A DNA stretch of 64,000 bases from Myxococcus terminator_A (GTDB lineage: Bacteria; Myxococcota; Myxococcia; Myxococcales; Myxococcaceae): positions 55,633 to 119,632 of the forward strand of contig JBLZWL010000083.1 in assembly GCA_049194865.1 (NCBI GenBank), in the 5' to 3' direction. Positions 25,952 through 35,080 of this stretch are shown here, in pieces. Both the position numbers and the translations under genes were made by a program. The notes under the pieces are model-generated. The model was not told where the DNA came from. It saw only the letters and a program-made list of their open reading frames with translations, and made no database searches. How positions within the stretch are numbered: the first letter of the stretch is position 1; each line of letters opens with the position of its first letter.

Positions 25952-28621
25952 ATGAGAGCCCTCCTTTCAACAGTGCGCGGTGTCGGTGCGCGAGCCGCCA
26001 GGGGCCTGTGGGTGCTTGGGTGGGTGGCCCTCACGGCGCGGGCGCAGGAGGGAGCACCGCTCGACTCGCGCCACCTCCAGGCCCAGCAGGTGGAGAAGGG
26101 ACCGGTGCTGGACGGGGTGCTCGACGACGAGGTCTGGAAGCGCGCCGTCTTCACCAGTGACTTCCTCCAGAAGGAGCCGGAGCAGGGCCTGCCCGCCTCG
26201 CTGAAGACGGAGGTGGCCTTCGTCTACGACGCGGACGCCCTCTATGTGGGCGCGCGCATGTCCAGCATGAGCCTGGACGACATCGAGACGGTGATGACCC
26301 GGCGGGATGAGAGCGGCTCCGCCGAGCGCCTCATCATCTCCTTGGACACCTATCGGGACCGGCGCACCGCCTACAGCTTCGCCGTCACAGCCGCCGGCGT
26401 GCGCGTGGACTGGTACCACCCGGATGACCACGAGTACGTGAGGGACTTGTCCTTCAACCCCGTGTGGGAGGCGCGCACCACGCAGACCTCCGACGGCTGG
26501 GTCGCCGAGCTGCGCATCCCCTTCTCGCAACTGCGCTTCGATGCCGCCAACGAGCAGGTGTGGGGGCTGAACATCAACCGCGTCATCCCTCGCCGCAACG
26601 AGGAGGACTTCTGGGTGGTGGTGCCGCGCGACATCACCGGCTGGTCCTCCCGTTTCGGAGAGCTCTCCGGGCTGCGCGGCGTGGCACCCTCGCATCGCAT
26701 CGAGCTGCTGCCCTACGTGGCGGGAGACCTGCGCGCCGACGCGGGGGAGAACCCGCGCGCCGGGACGCCGTTCGAGAACCGGCGCCCGTACTCGGCCCGC
26801 GTGGGCCTGGATGGGAAGGTGGGCCTCGGGCCCAATCTCAACCTGGACGTCACCGTGAACCCGGACTTCGGGCAGATCGACGCGGACCCGGCCCAGGTGA
26901 ACCTGACGGACTTCGAGGCCATCTTCGACGAGCGACGGCCCTTCTTCACCGAGGGGCGGCAGCTCTTCAACAACAACAACACGAACAACGCGGGGCCCGC
27001 GTACTTCTACTCACGGCGCATCGGCGCGGCGCCCCGGCTCGGCGCGAGCGCGGCGTACGTCGAGCCGCTCAAGGCCAGCACCATCTGGGGCGCGGCGAAG
27101 CTCACCGGGCGGCTGTCCTCGGGGCTGTCGTTGGGCGTCCTCGGCGCCGTCACGGGAGATGGCTACGCGGACACCTACGATTACGACACCCGCGAGCAGG
27201 CGCGGGTGAAGCTGGACTCGCGCACGGGCTACAGCGTGCTGCGCGCGCAGCAGGAGTTGAGCAAGGGCTCGACGGTGGGTGCCACCCTCACCACCCTCCA
27301 CCGCGACATCGGTGAAGGGGAGGGCCGCACGCGGGAGCTGACCCGCGAGGCGTACACGGGCGGCGCGGACTTCCGGCTGCGACTGCTCGGGGGCGAGTAC
27401 ATCGTCTCCGGCTTCGCGGGTGGCAGCCTGGTGCGAGGCGAGCCGGAGGCCCTCCTCCGCCTGCAGCGCTCCAGCGCCCGCTACTTCCAGCGTCCGGACC
27501 AGACCTATGTCCACCTGGATCCGGAGGCCCGCTCGATGTCCGGCTATGCGGTGGGTGCGAAGGTGCTTCGCCAGAGTGGCGAGCACTGGCTGTGGAACGG
27601 CAGCGTGGGTGTGGAGTCCCCTGGCTTCGAGCTGAACGATTTGGGCCGGCTCAGCACCACGGACGACCTGGACGTCAACCTGGGGCTGACGTACCGCGAG
27701 ACGAACCCGGGCTCGCTGCTGCGAGCCTACAGCCTGAGCCTGCTGGGCTACGGCAACTGGAACCACGGCGGCGTGCGCACGGTGAATCAATTCGTGCTCT
27801 CCAGCGAGGTGACCTTCCTCAACTTCTGGGAGGCCAGCCTGTCGCTCACGTACCTGCCGCGAGCCTTCTCGGACGCGCTGACGCGCGGTGGGCCGCTGAT
27901 GCAGACGCCCCAGGGCTGGGAGGCGAACCTCCTCTTGAACAACAACGTCTCCAGCACCCAGCTCTGGAGCCTGGACGCGCTGGGGTGGACGTACGAGGAC
28001 GGCAGTCGTGGCGTCACGGTGACGGGCGCCGTCACGGTGCAGCCCCTGCGCAACCTGCGGCTGTCGCTAGAGCCCGTGGGCTCGCTCTACACGGAGGCCC
28101 GCCAATACATGGCCACGCTGGAGGACGGGCGGGAGGAGACGTATGGGCGGCGCTATGTCTTCGGCACCGTGCGGCGCCGCGAGCTGGCCTTGCGGCTGCG
28201 CGCCAACCTCTTCCTCACGCCGGACCTGAGCCTGGAGGCCTACGCGGAGCCCTTCGCGTCCAGTGGCGTCTACAGCGCGCCGGGCGAGCTGGCCCGGGCG
28301 AGGGGGCGCCTCCTGCGCGGCTATGGCGAGGATGGCACCACGCTCGTGCGAGGCGACGACGGCGGCTGGGACGTGACGGACGGCGCGCGTTCGTTCTACC
28401 TGGACAACCAGAACTTCAACGTGCGCTCGTTCCGCAGCAACGTGGTGCTGCGCTGGGAGTGGCACCCGGGCAGCACGCTCTTCGCGGTGTGGCAGCAGGA
28501 CCGCTCCGCCAGCGCGCTGCTGGGAAATGCGCTGGCACCGCGGGCCCTTGGCGATGCGCTGCTCAGCTCGGGGGGCCACACCTTCGCGCTCAAGCTGACG
28601 TGGTGGTTCCCCGCGGGCTGA
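25952..28621 (+). CDS. DUF5916-type outer-membrane protein with CBM9-like N-terminal domain
   Basis: 889 residues. ATG 25952 is chosen because it gives a signal peptide (basic MRALLSTVRGVGARAAR, hydrophobic core, ARAQEG cleavage region). A GTG at 25922 overlapping the exporter stop is possible. After cleavage come a CBM9-like fold (GPVLDGVLDDEVWKRA) and the DUF5916 signature region (NPDFGQIDADPAQVNLTDFE, then ERRPFFTEG). The remainder looks like alternating beta strands of a large barrel. The molecular function of the family is not established. It follows the exporter by 26 bp, so it may be co-transcribed; a role in envelope passage of the product is only a guess. Confidence 0.8.
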   Translation: MRALLSTVRGVGARAARGLWVLGWVALTARAQEGAPLDSRHLQAQQVEKGPVLDGVLDDEVWKRAVFTSDFLQKEPEQGLPASLKTEVAFVYDADALYVGARMSSMSLDDIETVMTRRDESGSAERLIISLDTYRDRRTAYSFAVTAAGVRVDWYHPDDHEYVRDLSFNPVWEARTTQTSDGWVAELRIPFSQLRFDAANEQVWGLNINRVIPRRNEEDFWVVVPRDITGWSSRFGELSGLRGVAPSHRIELLPYVAGDLRADAGENPRAGTPFENRRPYSARVGLDGKVGLGPNLNLDVTVNPDFGQIDADPAQVNLTDFEAIFDERRPFFTEGRQLFNNNNTNNAGPAYFYSRRIGAAPRLGASAAYVEPLKASTIWGAAKLTGRLSSGLSLGVLGAVTGDGYADTYDYDTREQARVKLDSRTGYSVLRAQQELSKGSTVGATLTTLHRDIGEGEGRTRELTREAYTGGADFRLRLLGGEYIVSGFAGGSLVRGEPEALLRLQRSSARYFQRPDQTYVHLDPEARSMSGYAVGAKVLRQSGEHWLWNGSVGVESPGFELNDLGRLSTTDDLDVNLGLTYRETNPGSLLRAYSLSLLGYGNWNHGGVRTVNQFVLSSEVTFLNFWEASLSLTYLPRAFSDALTRGGPLMQTPQGWEANLLLNNNVSSTQLWSLDALGWTYEDGSRGVTVTGAVTVQPLRNLRLSLEPVGSLYTEARQYMATLEDGREETYGRRYVFGTVRRRELALRLRANLFLTPDLSLEAYAEPFASSGVYSAPGELARARGRLLRGYGEDGTTLVRGDDGGWDVTDGARSFYLDNQNFNVRSFRSNVVLRWEWHPGSTLFAVWQQDRSASALLGNALAPRALGDALLSSGGHTFALKLTWWFPAG

Positions 28622-28652
28622 GCGCCTTCACGCCGTCCGGGGCCGGGCAGGG

Positions 28653-29222
28653 TCAGTCGTCGTCATCATCGTCGCCACCACCACCGCCGAAGATGCCTTC
28701 GGCCGCGGCGGGCGTCGGCGCGTCGAAGGTGCAGGTCAGCTCGTCGCCATTCGAATAGCGGTAGACGAAGCGCCCCGCGGCGCGCTCGTCGTCCACCACG
28801 TCGATTGTCACGGAGCCCCCCGCCGGAATCCCGGACACTTCGTGGAAGCCTGTCCCGTAACCCGACGAGGTGCTCACGGTGCCATCCCAGTCGAGCACCA
28901 GCGAGTTCTCCGCCAGTTCAAGTCCGCTCTCCGTGCTGATGAGCGCCACCGTCCGCGAGCTGCTGATCGATCCGCCGGTCAGGCCGATCTCCGCGCCAAA
29001 GCCCGTCAGGCCCGCCTGTCCGCGCGGGAGGTAGGTCAAGTACACCGTGTTGGCCGAGTAGTCGTCCGACACCCAGGAGTTCTCACCATCAATGGGCCAG
29101 TTCACGGACTCGCCCAGGTGATTGCCCCGACATTCCCCCGTGGCGTCCCTTCCACCGCATGCGGTGAGGAGCAGGGCGGTGGTCATCCATGACAGCGCGG
29201 CAAGACGACTCGGATAGTTCAT
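28653..29222 (-). CDS. Small lipoprotein with C-terminal Gly5-Asp6 tail
   Basis: 189 residues from ATG 29222; longer in-frame starts lack a signal sequence. MNYPSRLAALSWMTTALLL followed by TACGG is a lipoprotein signal peptide with the lipid-modified Cys near residue 22. The body resembles other myxobacterial secreted beta-rich proteins and I cannot name a family. It ends in FGGGGG followed by six Asp, a flexible acidic tail that might bind calcium. It is convergent with the DUF5916 gene. Two further Cys (in GECRG and LTCTF) could form a disulfide. Confidence 0.7.
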   Translation of the reverse strand: MNYPSRLAALSWMTTALLLTACGGRDATGECRGNHLGESVNWPIDGENSWVSDDYSANTVYLTYLPRGQAGLTGFGAEIGLTGGSISSSRTVALISTESGLELAENSLVLDWDGTVSTSSGYGTGFHEVSGIPAGGSVTIDVVDDERAAGRFVYRYSNGDELTCTFDAPTPAAAEGIFGGGGGDDDDDD

Positions 29223-29419
29223 GCCCGCCATTCTGGGGCATCCGAGTTCTGATTTCCTCAAGGGTCCAAACGGACAACCCTGCTGGGGGCACCTGACGCG
29301 TTGCATCTCCAGTTCCGTCGCGAGCCACCAGAACGCCACGCTTTGTCTCGAGACGGATGATCGGGATGTTCTCTCTCATTGAATCACCACGCCCACGTGG
29401 GGGGAGACGATCAGCCCCT

Positions 29420-30181
29420 TCAAGAGTGCCCGAGCAGCACCGGGAGGACCTGCTCCGCGGGCCCGAAGACCTCGTCGTCGAAGTCGGGATGGCGAGGTTC
29501 CATGGGTGTGAGGTTGACGAGGATCGTCCAGGCCCCCGCGTACTTCGCGCCCCTGACGAAGTTGGCCGCTGGCGCCACCGTCCCCGAGGTTCCAATGGCG
29601 AGGAAGAGGTCACAGTCGCGCAGTGCCTTCTTGGCCGTCCACTCGGCATCCACGGGGAGGGGTTCCCCGAAGAGGGTGACATCGGGACGAAGGGCATGAC
29701 CGCACACGGAACACGCCGGGGCCTCATCAGGCTGTGACGCGTCAACGAAGGGACTCTGCGTGCACGTGGGCTGGGAACAGCAGGTGCGCAGCAACGAGCC
29801 GTGCAGCTCGACGACCTCCTGGCTTCCCGCGCGGGTGTGGAGCCCATCCACGTTCTGCGTCAGGAGGGTGAAGGTCTGGTCCTTCGATAACCGGCGCGCC
29901 CAGTCCGCGAGCGCGAGGTGCGCCGCGTTCGGCTGGGCGCTCGCCACGAGTCCGCGCAGCGAGCCGAAGAGCTTCCAGACGCGCGAAGGCTCTCTTGCGA
30001 ACAGCTCCGCGTCGGGGACCTCTTCCATTCCGGGACGCGTCCACAGGCCACCAGGCCCCCGGTACGTGGGCAGTCCCGAGGCCACGGAGATGCCCGCGCC
30101 GGTGAGCACCACGATGTGGCGCCAGGAGCCCGCCAGGAGCCGCTCGCGAAGTCGCTGCAACGTGGTCTCATCGGTGCGCAT
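29420..30181 (-). CDS. cobB: Sir2-family NAD-dependent protein deacylase
   Basis: 253 residues. ATG 30181 is preferred; an upstream ATG at 30277 would overlap the LysR gene and add 32 unconserved residues. The NAD-binding motif VLTGAGISVASGLPTYRG, the catalytic region LLTQNVDGLHTRAG with LHGS, and the zinc-ribbon cysteines (CCSQPTC and CSVCGH) are all present, followed by PDVTLFGEPLP. It removes acyl groups from lysines using NAD+ in the cytoplasm. The stop of the LysR gene lies 11 bp upstream, so the two may share a transcript. About 200 bp between this gene and the lipoprotein hold nothing recognised. Confidence 0.9.
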   Translation of the reverse strand: MRTDETTLQRLRERLLAGSWRHIVVLTGAGISVASGLPTYRGPGGLWTRPGMEEVPDAELFAREPSRVWKLFGSLRGLVASAQPNAAHLALADWARRLSKDQTFTLLTQNVDGLHTRAGSQEVVELHGSLLRTCCSQPTCTQSPFVDASQPDEAPACSVCGHALRPDVTLFGEPLPVDAEWTAKKALRDCDLFLAIGTSGTVAPAANFVRGAKYAGAWTILVNLTPMEPRHPDFDDEVFGPAEQVLPVLLGHS

Positions 30182-30192
30182 GTCGATCCAGT

Positions 30193-31080
30193 CTACCGGC
30201 TGCTGGCGAAGAGGTGTTTCGCCATGAAGTCCACGAAGACCCGCAGCTTGGGGGACAGATAGCGGCTGGAGGGCCACAGCATCCGGAACGTGCCCTGGTG
30301 CTGGGTGTGCTGCTCAAGCACCGCCACGAGAGAGCCGTCCGCGAGCTGGCGGCGGATGGCGAAGTCCGGGAGGCAGGTGATGCCAAGTCCCTGCTCGGCC
30401 ATGAAGATGAGTGGCTCGATGGTGTTCACGACCGCCGTCGTCGGCAGCTCCAGTTCCTTGCGCCCGCGCTTCAGCGGCCAGCGCTCCAACTTGCCGTTGG
30501 TCGCGAAGCGGTGGTGGAGGCACGCGTGGGACTGGAGGTCCTCGGGCTTTCGCGGCGTTCCCCTCCGCGCCAGATAGTCCGGCGAGCCGACGAGCGTGAG
30601 CCGGAAGCTGCCCAGCACGCGCGCCATCAGCCGGGAGTCGCTCACCTCGCCCGCGCGCACCACACCGTCGAAGCCCTCATCAATCACGTCCACGAGCCGA
30701 TCCGAGAAGTCGAGGTCCAGCTCGATATCGGGATACGCACGCATGAAGGCGCTCAGCGTCGGCATCATCAACATGCCGACGATGGGCATGCTGACCCGCA
30801 GCCTGCCTCGCGGCGCGCCCTGGGTCTGCGCCAGCTCCAGCTCCGCGGCCTCGATTTCACAGAAGATGCGGCGGCAGCGCTCCAGGAAGAGCGAGCCCTC
30901 CGGCGTCAGGGTGATGGTGCGGGTGGAGCGATGGAAGAGGCGCACGCCCAGCCGCTCCTCCAGTCGGGCGACGGCCTTTCCAATCGCCGAAGACGACACC
31001 CCCAGCTGCCGTCCCGCCTGCGTGAAGCTGCGCGCGTCAGCGGCCTGCACGAAGGCGTTGAGCGACCCCAGACTGTCCAT
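30193..31080 (-). CDS. LysR-family transcriptional regulator
   Basis: 295 residues from ATG 31080 (MDSLGSLNAFVQAADARSF); an ATG at 31104 is also possible. The N-terminal winged helix (SFTQAGRQLGVSSSAIGKAVARLEERLGVRLFHRSTR) and the substrate-binding domain are full length. It is divergent from an MFS transporter across 169 bp that contains two palindromes, one of them starting 18 bp upstream of this start codon. The classical arrangement suggests it controls the transporter and itself. The inducer is unknown. Confidence 0.92.
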   Translation of the reverse strand: MDSLGSLNAFVQAADARSFTQAGRQLGVSSSAIGKAVARLEERLGVRLFHRSTRTITLTPEGSLFLERCRRIFCEIEAAELELAQTQGAPRGRLRVSMPIVGMLMMPTLSAFMRAYPDIELDLDFSDRLVDVIDEGFDGVVRAGEVSDSRLMARVLGSFRLTLVGSPDYLARRGTPRKPEDLQSHACLHHRFATNGKLERWPLKRGRKELELPTTAVVNTIEPLIFMAEQGLGITCLPDFAIRRQLADGSLVAVLEQHTQHQGTFRMLWPSSRYLSPKLRVFVDFMAKHLFASSR

Positions 31081-31097
31081 GCACCATACCTCGATTG

Positions 31098-31113
31098 CGG
31101 ACAATTTTGTCCG
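31098..31113. promoter_or_regulatory. Palindrome in LysR/MFS intergenic region, candidate operator
   Basis: CGGACAA-TT-TTGTCCG is an exact 7-2-7 inverted repeat 17 bp from the LysR start codon. A second, GC-rich palindrome (GCGCGA-TGG-TCGCGC) lies at 31131-31145. LysR proteins usually bind interrupted dyads between divergent genes, so one of these is a likely binding site. No experiment supports this. Confidence 0.4.
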
Positions 31114-31249
31114 ATGTGCTCGGAACTGTAGCGCGATGGTCGCGCGTAGATCCCGAATCTATTGTCTCCGTCATCGACGTTGACGGGCGTCGCCGCGCCC
31201 CGAGGGCGTGGGCAGCCCCGTCCTTCCACTTCACTGACTGGCGGCATCC

Positions 31250-32482
31250 ATGACTTCGACGACTCCGACCGGCGCTCAGGTGGCGCCCGCCCTCCGTTCC
31301 GATGACGAAACACCCGAGAAGTCCGAGCGGTTGCCCATCGCCGGGCTGCTCGCCCTGGCCATGGCGGCCTTCATCACCGTGCTCACGGAGGCGCTGCCCG
31401 CGGGCCTGTTGCCGAGGATGAGCGCGGACCTGGCGGTGTCGGAGGCGCTGGTTGGCCAGCTCGTCACGCTCTACGCCCTGGGCACTTTGCTGACGGCGAT
31501 TCCGCTGACGACCGCGACGCAGGGCTTGCGACGGCGACCCGTGTTGCTCTTCGCCATCCTGGGCTTCGCCGTCGTCAACACCGTGACGGCGGTGTCGACG
31601 AACTTCGTGCTGACGCTCGGCGCCCGGTTCTTCGCCGGCATGTTCGCGGGACTGCTGTGGGCCCTCGTCGCGGGCTACGCGGCTCGGATGGTGCCGGAGC
31701 ACCAGCAGGGCAGGGCGATGGCGGTCGCCATGGTGGGGATTCCGCTGGCGCTCTCGCTCGGAATCCCGGCGGGGACCTTCCTGGGCGCCGCTGTCGGCTG
31801 GCGCGTCACCTTCGGCATCATGAGCGTCCTGTCCCTCCTTCTGGCGGGCTGGGCCTTCGCCCGGCTCCCGGACTTCCCAGGCCAGCGCGGGGAGCGTCAC
31901 ATGTCGATCCAGAAGGTCTTCATGCTTCCGGGCATCCGGTCCGTGTTGTTCACCACGCTCGCCTTCGTGCTCGCGCACAACGTCCTCTATACCTATATCG
32001 CCCCGTTCCTCGCTCCGGCGGGCCTGGCGAAGGACATCGACGTCGTCTTGCTTGTCTTTGGTGTGTTCGCGCTCGTCGCCATCTGGGTCATCGGTGTGTT
32101 GATTGACCGGTGGCTGCGCGAGTTGGTGCTCGCCAGCACGGCGCTGCTCCTGGGGGTGTCCTTCGCGCTCGGCCTCTGGGGGAGCACTCCCGCCGTGGTC
32201 TACGTGGGGGTGGCGATCTGGGGGCTGGCCTATGGAGGGGTCGCCACGCTCTTCCAGACCGCCTCCGCGAAGGCGGCGGGCGAGGCCGCGGACGTGGCCC
32301 AGTCGATGATCGTCACCGCCTGGAACATCGCCATCGCGGGCGGTGGCATCGCCGGAGGCGTGCTCCTCGAGACGCTGGGCGCCACCGCGTTCCCCTGGCT
32401 GCTGGTCATCCTGCTGGTGCCGACGCTGCTCGTCGTCTGGTCGGCGAAGCGCCACGGCTTTCCTCCCGCACCACGGCGCTGA
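31250..32482 (+). CDS. MFS transporter, DHA1 family (AraJ/NepI-like efflux)
   Basis: 410 residues with a hydrophilic N-terminal tail of about 30 residues and then about 12 membrane segments. ITVLTEALPAGLLPRMSADLAVSEALVGQLVTLYALG is typical of the AraJ/PbuE/NepI group of sugar, purine-nucleoside or drug efflux carriers. QGLRRRPVLL after TM2 is the conserved cytoplasmic loop. It is divergent from, and probably regulated by, the LysR protein. Substrate unknown. Confidence 0.9.
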   Translation: MTSTTPTGAQVAPALRSDDETPEKSERLPIAGLLALAMAAFITVLTEALPAGLLPRMSADLAVSEALVGQLVTLYALGTLLTAIPLTTATQGLRRRPVLLFAILGFAVVNTVTAVSTNFVLTLGARFFAGMFAGLLWALVAGYAARMVPEHQQGRAMAVAMVGIPLALSLGIPAGTFLGAAVGWRVTFGIMSVLSLLLAGWAFARLPDFPGQRGERHMSIQKVFMLPGIRSVLFTTLAFVLAHNVLYTYIAPFLAPAGLAKDIDVVLLVFGVFALVAIWVIGVLIDRWLRELVLASTALLLGVSFALGLWGSTPAVVYVGVAIWGLAYGGVATLFQTASAKAAGEAADVAQSMIVTAWNIAIAGGGIAGGVLLETLGATAFPWLLVILLVPTLLVVWSAKRHGFPPAPRR

Positions 32483-32562
32483 GCCGCGACAGCCCGAGCG
32501 GCTATGCTCCATGCCCGTGCGAGCCCGTTCCCGGGCGCGCGCTGTTCGGCCGAGGGTGGACC

Positions 32563-32928
32563 ATGCAGCAGCGGAGTGCCGTGTCGTGGCTGGGCCTGGT
32601 GGGTGTCGCGCTCCTGGGGCTTCCAGGACGCGCGGTGGCGCAACACCCCCTCTATACGCTTCCCTGGGAGAACAAGTCCCAGGTGCTGGAGTACCGCTCA
32701 TGTGGCTGCGCGGATTCGTGCTGGGTCGCGGAGCTGCGCGCGAAGAAGGGACGCAAGCTGCTCGCGAAGCTCCGCTGTGACTGCGAGAAGCTCTGGGTCA
32801 TCCCGAGCCCGGACGCGAAGGAGACCGAGTACCGCGCGACTTGCGAGGGCTTCGACACGGAGCAGAAGCTCGACCTCATCGCGGAGGAGCTGCGGCGGGT
32901 GGTGAAGGCTCGCAAGCCCGCGCCCTGA
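32563..32928 (+). CDS. Small secreted Cys-rich protein of unknown function
   Basis: 121 residues from ATG 32563, which gives a clear signal peptide (MQQRSAVSWLGLVGVALLGLPGRAVA, cleavage near AVAQ). The mature part of about 95 residues has six Cys in CGCADSC, CDC and one later site, with many Lys/Glu. I do not recognise a family. It lies 80 bp after the transporter and ends 2 bp before the convergent stop of the next gene. A weak hairpin (AGCCGC/GCGGCT, 32482-32503) separates it from the transporter gene. Confidence 0.65.
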   Translation: MQQRSAVSWLGLVGVALLGLPGRAVAQHPLYTLPWENKSQVLEYRSCGCADSCWVAELRAKKGRKLLAKLRCDCEKLWVIPSPDAKETEYRATCEGFDTEQKLDLIAEELRRVVKARKPAP

Positions 32929-32930
32929 CC

Positions 32931-33770
32931 TCACGTCACCGGCAGGGCCTCCAGGCTCATGGGCGCATGTCCCGCGAGCCGCTCCACGTCGGTCGTCACC
33001 TCCGCCAGCTCCCCCGCGGCGATGGCTGTGTACGTGCTCACCCACGCGTCCACCTGCCACGGCTCGGCGCCGTAGCGGGCGCGCGAGCGATAGGCCTCGT
33101 CGATGCTCTCCGCGTAGTAGCGGATGGGGCGCCCCAGCTTGCGACTGAGCACGGCGGCGACCTCTTCGAGCGTCAGTGATTGGGGGCCGGTCAGCGAGTA
33201 CGTGCGGCCCCGGTGCTCGCGAGCGTTCATCAGCACGGCGGTGGCGACGTCGGCGATGTCATCCTGGGCCACCGCGGCGACACGTCCATTGCCAGCGGGA
33301 CCTCGAATCACCCCGTCCGCTCCCGCCAGCATGGGAAGGAAGTCCAGGTAGAGGTTGTCGCGCAACATCACCGAGGAGAAGCGCTGTTCACGCAGGCGCT
33401 GCTCGGTGGCCCAGTGGTCCCTGGCGAACGTGAAGGTCGCGTTCGGAGCCGCGCCGTAGAACGACGTGTAGACGAGCGTCTCCACGCCCACCGCCGCCGC
33501 CGTCTCGATGAACGCGAAGTGCTCTTCCAGCCGCGTCGGAGCCTCCTTCGCGGACACGAAGAGCACCGTCCGCGTGCCCTCCAGCGCGCGGGCGAGTGCG
33601 TCCCGGTCCTGGTACGTCGCGACACGGACCTCGGCCCCAGGGAGGGAAGGGGCCCGTTTCGCGTCGCGGACGATGAGCCGCTGGGCGACTCCCTGGTCCG
33701 CGAGCCGTCGGGCGATACGTCCCCCGAGTCGGCCCGTGCAGCCGGTGACGGCAATCGGTGTGTCCGCCAT
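32931..33770 (-). CDS. NmrA/QorB-like NAD(P)-binding oxidoreductase (atypical SDR)
   Basis: 279 residues. The N-terminal TGCTGRLGGRIARRL is the Rossmann motif of NmrA-type atypical short-chain dehydrogenases. LVYTSFYGA and FARDHWATEQRLRE match the NAD(P)H:quinone oxidoreductase 2 (QorB) group, where the catalytic Tyr is often lost. It lies 34 bp downstream of the alcohol dehydrogenase gene on the same strand, so the two are probably co-transcribed and act on quinone, aldehyde or alcohol stress. Substrate unknown. Confidence 0.85.
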   Translation of the reverse strand: MADTPIAVTGCTGRLGGRIARRLADQGVAQRLIVRDAKRAPSLPGAEVRVATYQDRDALARALEGTRTVLFVSAKEAPTRLEEHFAFIETAAAVGVETLVYTSFYGAAPNATFTFARDHWATEQRLREQRFSSVMLRDNLYLDFLPMLAGADGVIRGPAGNGRVAAVAQDDIADVATAVLMNAREHRGRTYSLTGPQSLTLEEVAAVLSRKLGRPIRYYAESIDEAYRSRARYGAEPWQVDAWVSTYTAIAAGELAEVTTDVERLAGHAPMSLEALPVT

Positions 33771-33804
33771 GACGTCTCCTTCCGTGGGATGTGACGCGCG
33801 GGCC

Positions 33805-34929
33805 TCAGCCAGGCCGCGTCATCCGGATGATGGGCTTGAGCGTGTCACCCTTCTCCGAGTCCATGGCCGCCTGGTTGATCTGCTCCAGCGGATAGAACTT
33901 CACCAGCTTGTCGAACGGGAACTTCCCCTGGGCGTACAGGTCGATGAGCTGGGGGATGAAGACATCCGGCACGCTGTCGCCCTCCACGATTCCGCGCACG
34001 CTCCTGCCGGGAATCATGAAGTCATTCACGTCGAAGCTCGCCTCGGTGCCGACGGGCGGCGCGCCGACGACGCCGCACGTCCCCAGGATGTCGAGCGAGT
34101 CGATGGCCTGCCGCAGCACCTTCGGGTGCCCCGTGGACTCCAGGGTGAAGTCCACGCCCTTGCCTCCGGTGACGCGCTTGACGAACTCCACCGCGTCCTC
34201 GTTCTGTCCATTCACCGCGTGCGTGGCCCCCAGCTCCAGCGCCAGTTGCAGGCGGTTGGGCCTGGTGTCCACGGCGATGATGGTGGTGGCCCCCACCAGC
34301 CGCGCGGCCATGACGGCGCTCAGCCCCACCGCACCGGAGCCGAAGGCCGCGAACGTGCGCCCGGCCGTCATGCGCAGGGAGTTGATCACCGCGCCCGCAC
34401 CCGTGGAGATGCCGCACCCCAGGGGCCCGAGCAGCTCCAGCGGGACGTCCTTGCGCACCTTCACGATGTTGCGCTCGGTCGCGATGGCGAGGGTGCTGAA
34501 AGAGGACTGGCCGAAGAAGTGGTCATGGAGGGGCTTGCCCTCCTTCTGAATCGAGGTGGACCCGTCCATCCGCCCACCCCCCATGTTCCGGGCGAAGAAC
34601 TCCCGGCAGTACGCCGGACGCCCCGACTGGCACAGGTCGCACTTCCCACAGAAGGTGAAGGCCATGACGACGTGGTCGCCCGGCACGACCTTGGTCACCC
34701 GGCTGCCCACGCGCTCGACGACGCCCGCGCCCTCATGTCCGAGGACGATGGGCAACGGCAGGGGGTAGTGCTGGTCACGGACAACCATGTCCGTGTGACA
34801 CATGCCCGTGGCGACCATCCGGACGAGCACTTCGTCCGCCTCGGGGGCCTCGATGGTGACGTCCTCGAGCTGGAAGGGGCCGCCCTTCTTCCACACGACG
34901 GCCGCCCTGGCCTGGGCTTGCTCACTCAT
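33805..34929 (-). CDS. Zinc-dependent NAD(P)-alcohol dehydrogenase (class III/aryl-alcohol type MDR)
   Basis: 374 residues, full length. Catalytic-zinc ligands are in TGMCHTDMV and GHEGAGVVE. The structural-zinc cluster is CGKCDLCQSGRPAYC. The nucleotide-binding loop is FGSGAVGLSAVMAARL followed by VDTRPNRL, whose Asp suggests NAD over NADP. LGPLGCGISTGAGAVINSL is characteristic of the aryl/benzyl alcohol dehydrogenase branch. First gene of the pair with the NmrA-like protein. A cytoplasmic enzyme; its alcohol is not deducible. Confidence 0.92.
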   Translation of the reverse strand: MSEQAQARAAVVWKKGGPFQLEDVTIEAPEADEVLVRMVATGMCHTDMVVRDQHYPLPLPIVLGHEGAGVVERVGSRVTKVVPGDHVVMAFTFCGKCDLCQSGRPAYCREFFARNMGGGRMDGSTSIQKEGKPLHDHFFGQSSFSTLAIATERNIVKVRKDVPLELLGPLGCGISTGAGAVINSLRMTAGRTFAAFGSGAVGLSAVMAARLVGATTIIAVDTRPNRLQLALELGATHAVNGQNEDAVEFVKRVTGGKGVDFTLESTGHPKVLRQAIDSLDILGTCGVVGAPPVGTEASFDVNDFMIPGRSVRGIVEGDSVPDVFIPQLIDLYAQGKFPFDKLVKFYPLEQINQAAMDSEKGDTLKPIIRMTRPG

Positions 34930-35080
34930 TGGCTCTCTCCCCTCGATGCCGGTCCTGGCTAGGGTACGGATGCCCCGGCAGGGAGAGGAGTCTTGCCCGC
35001 CGCTTTCGGCGGGGAAGCAGGGAGGCTCGGCCCACGCCCGTTGGCTGGCGAGACCGGGCCTCCCTCGCTTCGAGCGGTGA

